Positions 24,395 through 35,580 of a stretch of 64,000 bases of DNA are shown one piece after another. The DNA lies in contig NC_087064.1 in the NCBI RefSeq assembly GCF_963678635.1, positions 41,817,165 to 41,881,164 on the forward strand, read 5' to 3'. Below the pieces are notes generated by a model. The model searched no databases. It was not told the origin of the DNA and saw only the letters and a list, made by a program, of their open reading frames with translations. The DNA is from Symsagittifera roscoffensis (lineage: Eukaryota > Xenacoelomorpha > Acoela > Convolutidae). A program made the translations under genes and the position numbers. Within the stretch, counting starts at the first letter, position 1, and every line of letters begins with the position of its first letter.

Positions 24395-25350
24395 AAGCGT
24401 CCGGCCACGAATTTTATTTCAAGCGATTAAATAAGTTTACCGATAACCGGATTTGCTGAAAAAATTAAACACATAAAGGTCGAGCAATTGCCATTACTGG
24501 AAATAACGAACTAATCGAGACGTGTGGAGAGCATCACCATGACATTTCAGCGGGAAAATTGGAGGCCCGAAAATTCATAAAGCTTTTAAAAGATATCAGT
24601 AGACATTTACCCCGACTGTTCCACTTGCCAGCGCGGTTTTACCAGTTACAAAAGATTTGGCCACTCAGTTTGGCCTCCCAATTAAAGACAATTGATCCGA
24701 ACGGCTGCGCGCACTCGTAAGCAGCTAGATGTAAATAAGCCGCTCATCTCCGTTGCGTGAAATTTCGAGATCCTTGAAATATTTTTGAAAATTCTATCCG
24801 GTTTGATAGTAGATCGAATGATCACGAGCGAATCATTTTTTGCGGCGACCCCGAAATGCTGACCCCGGATTGCGCCAGCTTTCATTTAGGCCTTTCTTCC
24901 TAACAAAGTCGAAAAACCTATAATCGCTTCTTGCAGGCGTTAATCGATTTAGCACCCAACTGCCGGCCTGAAAAAATTTCGTTAGATTTTGAGCAAGGTG
25001 CTCTCCATTCCTTCCAAAAAACATTCCCCGAAGCACATTTATCGGGTTGTTTTTTCCATTTCTTCCAGAGTTACAGAAGAAATATCAATGAATTGGGTCT
25101 GAAATTGACCTACGAAACGGAACACGTTTCAGCGCTGGTTTTAACAATTCTGCCAACCTTTGAATTCGAAAAAAAAGAAAAAATCGGCGATTTTTTTGAC
25201 ATGATTGTTCAGGAATTTCAGAATTTATGCGACAGAAATTGTTCAAAACCCGAGAAAAATGAGAAAATTGACAAGTTGTGTCTTTTCTTTGGCTCTAATT
25301 ATATAAAAAGTTTGGTGCCACACGAGTGGCTATAAGTTCACAAAAAAGAA
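24395..25350 (+). pseudogene. Second MULE transposase remnant, opposite orientation
   Basis: At 24408-24610 a FLYWCH-like end is readable (THKGRAIAITGNNEL, then GEHHHDISAGKLEARKF). A frame open from 24931 to 25335 carries the DFE region of the transposase: EKISLDFEQGALHSFQKTFP, then HLSGCFFHFFQSYRRNINEL with Cys and His in the expected places. The core segment with the first catalytic Asp is missing and stops interrupt 24640-24930. It is the same superfamily as the element at 21526-22784 but clearly diverged, so it is not a recent duplicate. Confidence 0.8.
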
Positions 25351-26499
25351 AGGTATCGAGCATTAACTGAAAGAGTTCAAAACATAATGTCCGTTTACGA
25401 AGACCAATTGATTTGTTCTTTTTCAGAGCGGCGTTGTCTAGTTTGTGTTAAATCATTGTAAATTTTGTCTCATTTTTGTTTGCTCTTTCGTATTATTAAA
25501 ATTCAAATTTTATTCCTACTTAAATTTCTGACAGTTTTTTTTGAAAAGACGTTTCCTTGCAGACTCCCGAAAACTTAACTAAACACAAGAACTTGACTCG
25601 TGCCTTAGCAATTTAATCCCAGGGCAATCGCCCTTTTTTCGGGATGCTAGGTTGGTACTACGAGCTGGCAATAACTTTAGCCTTGCCTTTATCTGCCAAC
25701 ATCTCAAAAAAGCTGATAAAGCGATCAGGTCATAAGTTTAAGGTCGACAATTGTTCTAAAAGTTTTGATTTTTAGGCTTTTGGCATTGGTTAAACCTTTT
25801 GTAAATTCCAATACCCGCTGAAATTGTCTGAGCAATTAGCTCAAATTAGTCAAAGGTCCTCTAATTATTTGCTGACTTTTGAATTTCTTTGAACTATTGC
25901 TTGTTTTTGGTTCATTTCGGAAGGATTCTTTGAAAATATTGGCAAGGCCATTTCCTTTTGGTTTAAAACGATTCATTGAAATTATTTTTAAGGTCATTTC
26001 TGTTCAAAATTTACGCAAAATTGTCTGGCTTAAAATGGCAAACAATTTTCTCGTTAAATTTTTGATGTTTACGGAAATCCCCTTTGAAGTAAGTTTTCTT
26101 TTCATTTTGGGTGAAAACGGTGTTAAGTCATAGAAATTGTTTTTAAAATGTAGCGATGTTAAATTGCTAAGGCAACAAAAAGTTGGGAGGGAAATTGTTA
26201 GGTGTTAAGTTGTTTAGAGTTAAAAAGGTGGGAACCATCCCGCATGGCAGCAGTGAGGGATAAAAGTCGAAGCCCGTGTCAAAACTCTCATATCATTTAA
26301 GGGATTGCGCCTGTCAGTCACTTCTCGGGTTGGGCTTCACTGCCCTAGGTTTTTGAGGCATCTCATCCTCAGTTTTCGTTTCAATTCTTCTACCTGAATT
26401 TCTTTTCGGACACTCCTCTGTTTCTAAGAACAGAGCTAGTATCTAGTGTAATTGTATGTTTTGTTTCTTTTAGACTTTTTAGTTTTTTAGCTTATAACC
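25351..26499. other. No gene recognised
   Basis: Spacer between MULE and gypsy remnants. A frame at 25879-26133 has no recognisable motif. Confidence 0.35.
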
Positions 26500-27545
26500 G
26501 ACACTTTTATTCCCGATTCGTTGGAAAAAAATATCCGTCTGTTGGATCGGCCGCTTCGCTGCACCCGATGCATCCATCGCAGCTGCGCCTCGTCAGCTTT
26601 TTGGTCGTACTTCGCTTTTAAATTGACTTTTGGACGATCAATTTGATTCCGTGTTAACGCTTGTTTCGCCGGATTGACAAATCAAAGAGCTTCTCTATCC
26701 TTTCTATTGAGATCTCTGAGTTTCTCTGTCGCCATCTTTTGAGTTAAATTGTTTGTAACGACTTTTTTGTTTTTGCCGTAGCGACTTTTTTGTTTTTGCC
26801 GTAGCGACTTTTTGTCGTAGCGGATATATCTGAAACTTGGATTAGTTTTGTGCAGCTAAGTTAAGCAGTTAGAATTATCATCACTGGATATAAAGCGTGC
26901 GTAAGCTGTTGATCTGCTCGGTTTGAATTGACCAATCGCGTGCGTCTTCTCGAAAAAATTAGAACACTCAGAAAAAATCTGGAGTTTTTTTCGCGCATGT
27001 TTGCCTAGCTTTTTGCTTAAGTAGTTGGCGTATATAGTGTAGAAAATACACTATAACGACTAATTCATCGTTTTTAAATGGCTTAGGGGCTTTCCGTAGT
27101 GAATTATGTGATGAAAAAAAGTCAACGAACCCCAATTTAAAACCAGCTATATATTTCAACCAGCTATATGTTCTAAATCGGCTATAACTTTCATATGTTC
27201 CATAGCTTTTTCAATCCGCTCGAACTTCTTCCTTTTGTCGCGCATCAGTTGCTGCATCGGACAGACTTTATCTGCGTACCCTTTCGCAATTTCCCTGTAG
27301 TAATTCGCAAATGATAGGAATCAACTCCGTGTCTTTCTAGTGGGTTTTTGCATGTTAACACGGCTTCCACTCACTGCATTAAGATCCGGCCTCACGCCAT
27401 GCTTATCAACCATTGTTCCCAGGTTTTTTTTGAGTAACTAAGCATCTCACTTTTCAGGGTTTGCAATTAAAGTCAGATCTCTGAGATCTCTTCATGCAGT
27501 TGAACATTTCATCAAGTCTGTCTATATGGCCAGTCTATCAGATTG
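26500..27545 (-). mobile_element. Ty3/gypsy retrotransposon derivative, minus strand
   Basis: From 27540 downward the minus strand reads a reverse transcriptase segment (IDRLDEMFNCMKRS, then near 27330-27200 a stretch ending MQQLM-type residues). At 27160-26968 comes the end of RNase H (MKYIAGFKLGFVDFF). A linker follows, then a Gag-like start near 26770-26600 (MATEKLRDLNRKDREAL and DRPKVNLKAKYDQKADE). Stops and indels are frequent. The RT segment starts after its catalytic motif, and the block with that motif lies inverted next door (27546-27760). No long terminal repeat pair was found. Confidence 0.75.
26756..26823. repeat. Short tandem repeat inside the gypsy linker
   Basis: Three units of about 25 bp built on GTAGCGACTTTTTTGTTTTT. 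Found only in this copy of the linker. Confidence 0.7.
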
Positions 27546-27760
27546 AGAGTTGGACACAACGGAGCAAGTAAAATTGACAAACATACTAGAAGTTAAGCTG
27601 TCACGGATATTAAGCAAATAATGGTAACCAAGTTAACAAACCAAAACAGGGCACTAAGGGAACTCAGTGATTGCATTCTCGCCAAGAATGAAGACAGATG
27701 CAACAAAATGGGAAATTACTATGATTTAGTACTAGCCAAGGATAAGTAAAGCATCCCAGT
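27546..27760 (+). mobile_element. Inverted block of the gypsy derivative
   Basis: The plus strand reads ELDTTEQVKLTNILE and, at the end, KMGNYYDLVLA, the RT YYD motif. In the related copy at 31430-32630 this block sits between the Gag-like part and the RT part in the same orientation as both. Here both neighbours are on the minus strand and this block alone is on the plus strand, so it was inverted in place. Confidence 0.65.
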
Positions 27761-28240
27761 CTCGCATTTGTTCTATAATTGAATTATCGTCAGCTTCTTG
27801 GTCGTATTTCGCTTTTAAATTGACTTTTGCACGATCAATTTGATTCGGTATTGGCGCTTTTTTCGCGGGAATGACAGGTCAACGAGTTTCTCTATTCTTT
27901 CTATTGAGATCTGTGAGTTTCAGATGGCTGAGAGGCTTTCCTCAATGGATTACGTGATAAACAATCAACTAACACCAATTTGCAACCAGCTATATTTTTC
28001 AAACGGCTATGTGTTCTAAACCTGCTACATAGTTCATATTTTTTAGACCGTTTTCATTCAGCCTTGAATTTGTTTCTTATGTTGCGCATCAGCTGCTGCA
28101 TCTTGGAGACTTTATCTGCGTACCCTTTCATAAAATCCTTCTAGTAATTCACAAATTTTAGGAATTTCATCGGCTGCGTGTCTGTCATGTGTATTTTCCC
28201 TGTTTACCTATACCTCAACAAGTAGAAAAGCGTCAGCAGT
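27761..28240 (-). mobile_element. Ty3/gypsy remnant: RT end, RNase H end, Gag-like start
   Basis: Minus strand: 28210-28060 reads KFVNY, then DFMKGYADKVSKMQQLMR, the conserved end of gypsy RT. Near 28000-27940 is CKLVLVDCLSRNPLRKA from RNase H. It runs directly into TDLNRKNRETR and QIDRAKVNLKAKYDQEADD of the Gag-like start without the linker found in other copies. Confidence 0.75.
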
Positions 28241-28439
28241 CAAGTATGAAGGCACGATTTGCAACTTTTGAGAGCAGCTCATTATGGGGATGCAATTTCC
28301 AAGTTTTGAAACAAAAAAAAAACTTTTTTTTATAAAAAAAATTTGAAAACTTTAAACGTCCAATCCCGGATACCAAAAGGTTTTCAACAAAAAATATCGA
28401 GAAGAGGTTTGAAGAACTTGAAACTACCCTTGAAACACC

Positions 28440-30320
28440 CACCTATTTTGTTGTAAATTTCCAATTTTTCAAGAAATGTATCTGGTTTCTGCAAATTCTG
28501 GAAAAACCTATAAAAAAGTCATTTCTCGGAAAGTAGAATCATTTGAGCAGTCTTGGAAACAACAATTGTAAATTCTGAAAGTACTTTGACAGAACCAAGT
28601 ACTTGAATGAAAATTTCAAATTTTGCTTAAATTTTTTTTTCTATGTTTTTTGATAACTTTGTAGAAAAATCAAGAAAAATTCACAAATCTCGAAAACTAT
28701 TGAAATTTCAGCAGTCTATTTTGGAGTTGAAAATTGCATATCCCGCGAGTACGCAGACTGAGCCTCACTAAAGTAATGAAACTGCAAAATTTTTGAAAAA
28801 GTTTGTATCTTATCTTTTTGAACAAAATCAAAAAGGAGAACAAATGTCACAACTTTTTGGAAGTACGTTGACTGAGCCTCACCATAGGGATGGAACTTCA
28901 AGTTTTGCGAAAAGGTTTATATTTTATTTCTTTCATCAAGTTAAAAAACAGACAACAAATGTCACATTTCAGAAATTTTGGGTAAGAACAATTTTCCTGT
29001 AGTAATTCGCAAATCCTAGGAAGCTAATCAACTCCGTGTCTTTCCTGTGTGTTTTCCATGTGTTTTCCTAAGAATACTTTGACAGCACCAAGTACAAGAC
29101 TGAAATAATCAAATTTTGGATAAATATATTTTTTGATGTTTTCTGATAATTTTGTAGAAAATCATGAAAAAAATAACAAAACTATGAAATAAAACTATAA
29201 ATATTTCAGCAGTCAAGTTTAGAGTTGAGAATTGCAGATCCAGGGATTACGCTGATTGAGCCTCTTTACAGGGGTAGACCTTCAAATTTTGCGAAAGGTT
29301 TTGTATCTTATTTCTCTTATCAATTTAAAAAAAGGCAAACAAATTTCACAGTTCAGAAATTTTGGATCAGAGCAATTGGACGCAAGATTTGCAAGTTGGA
29401 ACTCCTGACTTGCAAACTTTTAAATACCCTCAAATTACTCAACTACAGTGCTGTGAATTTCCAATCTTTTGAATTATTTCAAATTCAAGTATTCTGAAAA
29501 AATCAAAAAGAATCATAAGACACGTCGTAGAATTACAAGGATTTGACCAATTTTATTTGGAAGTCAAGATTTACAAACCCTGAGAGTACTCTGACAGCAG
29601 CAAATTACAGTGTTGGGAGCTTAATTTTTTGTGATTTCTGTTTTCATTTGAGTTGTTTTATGAAAAAATTAAAGAGGTCGTTATACACTAAAAACACCTT
29701 CGTAACTCATAAAAAAACGGTTTCTGCATTTCATTTTATTTAATAGATTCGGGATTCAAAATTCTGTTGTTCATTCATTTCATTACCCCAGACAAAAACA
29801 GTGTCGACAAATCGAGATCCCAAAAAATGCTTTTTGTACTCAATAACTTTTCTGAATATGCAACCAAACAAACTGCATATCTTTGGATTACCTCACTAGC
29901 CGGAAAAGGCAACATGCATCCTTGATGCTATTAAATTTTCAATCTGGATGCCAAGACATGTCCTTGACGGTAGTTGCTATTTTTGTGCATTTTATTTTAT
30001 TGTTCGATCCAAAGCGTGAAGACCAAATTAACGGGTCACTTCAAAGTTTTCTCTCTTTTCGGAAATCTTCTTTTTTCGTTTGACCTAGATTATAAACGAT
30101 TTATTTAACGTGTATGTTTCTATTTCCGGAAAACTTTACTGACTTAATTTTCGACTACTGGATATTGTTATCCTATTTAACAAGCGAGATACTTGGAATA
30201 GTAGGTTCTCCTAGTCTACTTGTTCCTGTTTTTGGGATAAGCTCCTTGAAATCTTGATCACATAGCGCATGGAGAAAACACCACTGGGAATCAACGCTTT
30301 CTGAAAAGGACCGTCCTTAA
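28440..30320. repeat. Dispersed AT-rich composite repeat R1
   Basis: Related sequence occurs at 32940-33830, 48590-49990, 57480-58046 and inverted at 50215-50745. Landmarks are GCCTCACTAAAGTAATGAAA-type blocks, GAGAGTACTCTGACAGCA, TAGATTCGGGATTCA, GTCGACAAATCGAGATCCC and CCTCACTAGCCGGA. R1 is the longest copy and has an internal direct repeat about 500 bp apart. No coding sequence is credible; the family may be the non-coding part of a large transposon. Confidence 0.75.
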
Positions 30321-30579
30321 CAAAAACTTTCACTAAATTTGGAATAATAGAGGCAACCCGATTCTTTGGGATATAGTGGGTAGACGGGTTCAATCACACG
30401 TCTTTCTTTCATTGGGAAAAGAGGGTAGTAGAAAGCTGCAAAAAAATATGCAAACATAAAGATAACGGAACAACGGGTGACAACTTTTTCATTGTGGAAG
30501 ATGTTGGTAGACACCCTCAAATCTCAAAGAAATATGGCGTTCGATGTCATTACACCATTATCAAGGAAAAAAAACAAGC

Positions 30580-31420
30580 AATTATGGAATCGTGCGAAAT
30601 GTCCACGGTCCACTTCGGGTTATCGCCCATAACCCGAGCATCTGAGGACAGATGGTTGCGCGATGTCTTTACGTTAAATCTGGAAAAAAACAGAAGTTCT
30701 GAAAGAGACATTGGAGCCAGTGCGATGCTTAAAAATAGTAATCAGTCCCGAAAAACAATATTAAAATCGCAAAAAACACCAAAGCCCTGCAACAGATGGT
30801 AAGTCAAATTCTTTCGCAAAATCACTCCGACCAAAAAAGGAAACATGAATCTTATGCGACGGATCGGATGATGGCTTCGTAACGCTATTAAACAAAACTC
30901 GGATTTGGGTGGTTATGTTAAGCGTCTCATTAATTGAACATCTGTGAACAAAAACACTCGACAAACGAGTTAGAACTACCAAGCGTAATATGGTCAATTG
31001 ACAAATTCCGATATCACTTTAACGTCAAAAAAATCATCAGTACAGATCATCGGTACAGATCATCGGGCACTGATTAGTATACTTGAATCACTTTGGTCAA
31101 ACAAAACATATCAATCCAGACTGACAAAAAGACTAGATGGCTTACTTCCTTTTGACTTCATTATGGAACTTATCGCCGGTTGCAAATTGGAGTTCGTTGA
31201 TTGTTTATCACGTAATCCGCAGCAGAAAGCCCCTCAACCGTCTAAGAACGATGAAGAAGTCGTTATAGTGCATTTCAACTCTAAATACCTTAACTATATA
31301 GGCGAAAAACTAGGCAAAAGAATTTTCCAGACTTTTTGAACCTTCTAAATTATTCGAAAACATGCATGCGATTGGACAATCCTATTGGATCATATCAAAA
31401 ACGTTTGCACGCTATATATC
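30580..31420 (+). mobile_element. Ty3/gypsy remnant: Gag-like fragment and RNase H domain
   Basis: At 30620-30760 a Gag-like segment reads SEDRWLRDVFTLNLEKN, matching the minus-strand copy near 32510. From about 30830 the RNase H domain is readable across several frames: ILCDGSDDGF (first catalytic Asp region), then TDHRALISILESLWSNKTYQ and RLDGLLPFDFIMELIAGCKL, ending SRNPQQKA, open at 30998-31339. The linker follows to 31420. Integrase and most of RT are missing. Confidence 0.85.
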
Positions 31421-31429
31421 CGGGTGGTT

Positions 31430-32630
31430 CCATACCGGCTATATGTTCCATATTTTTTCACTCCGCTCGAACTTCTTACATTTGTTGCTTATGAGCTGCT
31501 GCATCAGATAGGCTTATTTTTCGTACCCTTTCATTATTTCCTTGTGTTAATTCCCAAACTCTAGGAGACTAAACAACTGCCTGTCTGTTTTCCATATTAA
31601 CACGGCAACCACCGCATCACGCCATGCTTATCCACCATTCTTCCCAGGTACTTCTATGATTCAAAATGCAACTCGCATTTCGAGGATTTGCAATTCAAGT
31701 CAGCTCTCTTCATGCAGTTGAAGACTTCATCGATTCTGTCGATATCGTCAACCATGGTTGGTTCAGCTATTACTACATCATAGTAACTCCCCATAATCTT
31801 GCATCTGTTTTAATTCACGGAGAGTTTGTAATTTCTGTACTACTCAGTGTCTTGTTTTGATTTGTTAACTTGGCTATCAATTTTCTGTTCAATATCCGTG
31901 ACAGCTTTTTTCCTGTTTGTCTAACAATGTCACCTCCTCTGATGTGTCCAACTCTGAATCTGGTGGGCTAAGTAACACTCCCTAGTCTCGCTTCTTTTCT
32001 CTCACTGAATTTTTGCCAGCTTTTTGGTCGTATTTTGCAAATAAATTGACAGTTGGACGAAAATTTGATTCTGTATTGGCGCTTGCTTCGCCGGATTGAC
32101 AGGACAAAGAGCTTCTCTATCCGTTCTATTGATATCACCGAGTTTCTGTGTCACAAGCGTTTGAGTGAAAATGTTTCTAACAATTTTGATCGTTTTTGCT
32201 TCTGTCGTAAGTTTGTGAAGCTGAGTGGTGCAGTTACGATTAGTCCCCCTGGATATATACTGTGCGTACGATTTTCAACTTCTCGAATTCGATTGACCAA
32301 CCGCAATTGACCAACTATTTCTCTAATAGTTTAGAACGTTCAGAAAAGTTGCGTCAATTTTTTTTGCGCAGGTGTTCTTTGCTAATTTAATTTCTTGACA
32401 TTGATTGCTAATTTTAAGCATTGCGGTATCTCCAAAGTTTCTTACAGAAATATTTTGGATCTTGCTGTTTGCCAGGTTTAACGTAATGACATTGCGCAGC
32501 CATTTGTCCTCAGATATTTCTAAGTTGCACGAGTGAGAGATAACCCGAAGTGTATTGTTGAGTTTATCGCACAGTTCCCTACAAGCTTGCTTACTGCTTA
32601 AAAAAGTAATGACAACGAAGGCCATTTTTC
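31430..32630 (-). mobile_element. Ty3/gypsy deletion derivative, minus strand
   Basis: From 32625 down: Gag-like segment with CDKLNNTLRVISHSC and SEDKWLRNVITLNL, a linker (32340-32180), QIDRPTVNLFAKYDQKAG, then SELDTSEEVTLLDKQEKSC. This is followed near 31800 by GSYYDVVIAEPTMVDDIDRI, where the Gag-like part is joined to RT. RT then continues as ADLNCKSSKCEL and YLGRMVDKHGV (31760-31620) and MQQLISNKCKKFERSEK (31510-31450). The usual YxDD of RT has lost one Asp. The region meets the plus-strand remnant head-on at about 31425. Confidence 0.8.
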
Positions 32631-32939
32631 AGTGAGATTTGAAGGTATATTCGAATATCTACCTAATGACATATTCGTCACTCGTTGATCCGCGATATTC
32701 ACCTTTGCATGTTTTCATTGCAGCTTTCTCTTAAATTTTTTTCCCAACGAAATAAAGATGTGGCGTTTAACTTGTTTATCTACTATATCCCATGGAGTGG
32801 TGATGATTGTTACTCCTATCGCTTTGATTATGTGACACTCGTTTTCCCACTTGTTCACTAGTTCGACGTAACGAGCCTCCCGTTGACGTGTCGATTGGTA
32901 AGTCGGGTTTGCGTTGAGAGTTCTTAAAATCTTAAAACT
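32631..32939. other. No feature recognised
   Basis: Unassigned sequence between a gypsy derivative and repeat R2. Confidence 0.3.
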
Positions 32940-33830
32940 ATCCTATTAGCATCCTACAATGTTGTAATTTTTCAGTTTTTCAAAAATTGTAACGTTTGTC
33001 TGAATACTTTGAAAAAACCATAAAAAACTATTCCTTGGAAAAGACACCAGTTGAGCAGTCGTATTTGCAGGCGATAATTGCAAATCCTAAGAATTTTTTG
33101 AAGCAACAACTACAAGATTGAAAAATTCAAATGTTTTGACATTTTCATTTTCAAGTTTTGTGATAGTTTTGTAGAAAAATCAAGGAAAAACAAATATCGA
33201 AAACCATATACAATACAACAGTTAGTTTTAGAAGTAAAAATTGCAAATCCTGGATTTACGCTGACTAAGCCTCACTCTAGGGATGGAACTTCAAATGTTT
33301 GTGAATTAGTTTATAACTTATTTCTTTGAACGCACTCAAAAAGGAAAACAAACTTCATATCTTGGAGAAATTGGGCAAGAGCATTTGAACGCAATGTTGG
33401 GAAATTACAATCTTCAAAAAAAAGCATGAACACGTGATAAAATTAGATGGATTTGATCGATCCTTTTTGAAAGCCAAGATTTGTAAACTTTAAGAGTACT
33501 CTGGCAGCATCAAACTACAGTGTTGGAATTTAATTTTTTGTGATTCATTTGGTAATTTGAGTTTTTTGAAAAAATCAAAAAAATCTTCGTACCCAAAAAT
33601 CTTCGTACTTCGTAAAATAAAACGATTTCTGCATATCAATTTATACAATAGATTCGGGATTCACAAATTCTGTTGTTCGTTAATTTCATTACCCAAGACA
33701 AAAAAAAACTGTCGACAAATCGAGATCCCAAAAATTGCTTATTGTACTCAATTACTTTTGTTAATTTGCAACCAATACAACTGCATATCTTTCGAGTACC
33801 TCACCGGCCGGATATGACAGCCTCGAGTGC
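32940..33830. repeat. Dispersed composite repeat R2
   Basis: Matches R1 (28440-29950) in the same orientation, including GTCGACAAATCGAGATCCC at about 33711 and CCTCACCGGCCGGATATGAC at 33800. It is cut off just after this by the gypsy RNase H remnant. Confidence 0.75.
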
Positions 33831-33834
33831 GATT

Positions 33835-34245
33835 TGAAACAAAACTCGAAAACAGGTGGGAAGGTTGAACGTCTCATTATTTGAACATCTGTGAAGAAAA
33901 TAACTCGATGAACGAAATAGAACTATAGAGCGTAGTATACTCAAATGATAATTTCCGATATTACTTATACGGCAAAAAGTTACAGTCAGTACAGATCCTT
34001 GGGCGCTTCTTAAAATACTTAAATCACATAGACATTTCAAATCAATCCAGAATAACAAGACGATTAGATTAGTTACACCCGTTTGACTTCAATATAGAAC
34101 TTAATTTTCGATGGTTGTTTATCACGTAATCTATTTAAAAAAGCCCCTAATACATCTAAAAAGGATTCATATTTCTTTTTAGTGCATTTTGAACTATGCA
34201 AACATGCGGAACAATTTTTTCCAGACTTTTCTGAACGTTTCAAAT
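33835..34245 (+). mobile_element. Decayed gypsy RNase H fragment
   Basis: Related to the RNase H at 30830-31339: a degenerate FRYYLYGK-like segment and VQILGRFLKYLNH, then a GCLFIT-type end near 34120. Many stops. The part from 33954 is duplicated at 38778-39065. Confidence 0.7.
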
Positions 34246-34825
34246 TATTCGGCAACACACACGCGGTTGGTCAACTGAATTGGAGCAGTTGAAAAACGTA
34301 CGCAAAGTATATATCCAGTGGGTATAACTATAACTGCGCGACTCAGCTGCACAAAACTAGCCCTAATTCAGATATGCGTGCTACGACAAAACCAAAAAAG
34401 ATATTAATCATTAGAAGAAATTTCACTCATAAGATGGCGACACAGAAAACCAGAGATCTCAATAGAGAGGATAAAACTGAACGTTATAAAGTATTCGGGA
34501 ACATACACGCGGTTAGTCAACCGAACTCGAGCAGATGAAAAATGTACGTATATTACATACCCAGTGGGGATGCTTCTAACTGCTTAACTCAACTGCACAA
34601 AACTAGTCATAGTTCAGAAATGCTCGCTGCGACAAAACCAAAAACGGTAAAATCAGTAGAAATATTTTCACTCAAAATGGCAACACATAAACTCAAGTAT
34701 CTCATTAGATAGGATAAAACTGAAAGTTCTGAACTATTTGAGAACACACACGCGGTTGTTCAGTCGAATTCGAGCAGTTGAAAGACGTACCCACAGTAGT
34801 AGTATAGATATACGACACTGGGATC
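34245..34825 (+). repeat. Tandem repeat of gypsy linker plus Gag-like start, copy A
   Basis: Units begin at about 34245, 34490 and 34734 (period about 245 bp, third unit partial) with AACACACACGCGGTTGGTCA-like sequence. Units 1 and 2 end in MATQKTRDLNRED-type coding sequence. This is the region that follows RNase H in other gypsy remnants here. Confidence 0.8.
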
Positions 34826-35100
34826 GGGGGGGGGGGGGGGGTTAATTCCTACAGGGATCATTGGGTATAGATTATACCTAATGATCCCTATGTAAATATT
34901 TATACCTACTGATCCCTATGTAAAATATTTATACCTAGTGATCCCTATGTAAAATATTTATACGTAATGATCCCTATGTAAAAAAAAATTATACCTAATG
35001 ATCCCTATGTATAATTTTTATAGCTAAGGATCCCTATGTAAAATTTTTGATCCTTAATGATCCCAATGTATAATTTTTATACTTAATGATCCCTATGTGA
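34826..35100. repeat. G-run, hairpin and ATGATCCCTA array at the left edge of Polinton A
   Basis: A run of 16 G (34826-34841) is followed by a near-perfect inverted repeat at 34853-34889 (AGGGATCATTGGGTATA, spacer GAT, TATACCTAATGATCCCT). About seven direct repeats of roughly 36 bp containing TAATGATCCCTATGTAAAAT follow to 35100. Subterminal tandem repeats are common at Polinton ends, but no matching right terminus was found. Confidence 0.8.
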
Positions 35101-35580
35101 AAGTTCTGTTGATCGAAACAAAATTGTTCTAGCGATACTTTATTTCTTTCCGCCACCTATAGTTCGGCAAGCTATGTTTTATTCAAATTGAACTAAAATT
35201 ATTCAATGCGTTTTGCTGTTGAAGGTCTTTGCGAATTGATTATTTCAATGTTTCTACAAACTCTATGGTCTTGGTGAAATTAGATATGAAATGAAATGAT
35301 TGAATTATACACAAAATCTTCTAAAGTAAGTGTCGTTTAAAGCTAATGAAAATGCATGTGAGTTACAAAACGTTTCAAAATAGAATCTTCTTTGTAAAGG
35401 AATTCAGAAGCTTAATTTCATGAAAAGTTGATTGAAATGTATACAAAAACAGTCATGTAGAACTAATTAATATTTTAATGAAAAAGCATATTGGTTAGGA
35501 AACATTCGAGTATTGTGTATGTTTGATCCGTTTTTGTGTAGAAATTTTGTCAAAACTTGTACCTAATTGTTACTATAAAA
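35101..35580. other. Non-coding Polinton end region, copy A
   Basis: AT-rich; the equivalent in copy B is 39921-40399. By eye about 35 differences over 480 bases, which sets the neutral divergence between the copies. Confidence 0.5.

Noticed and set aside
30761-30997. Minus-strand frame of 78 codons (and its relative at 33801-34058)
   Set aside because: The similarity between them is the antisense of the gypsy RNase H domain read on the plus strand.
34889-35100. Regularly spaced ATGATCCCTA repeats resembling a CRISPR array
   Set aside because: The intervals are short and themselves repetitive, there are no unique spacers or cas genes, and the context is a eukaryotic transposon.
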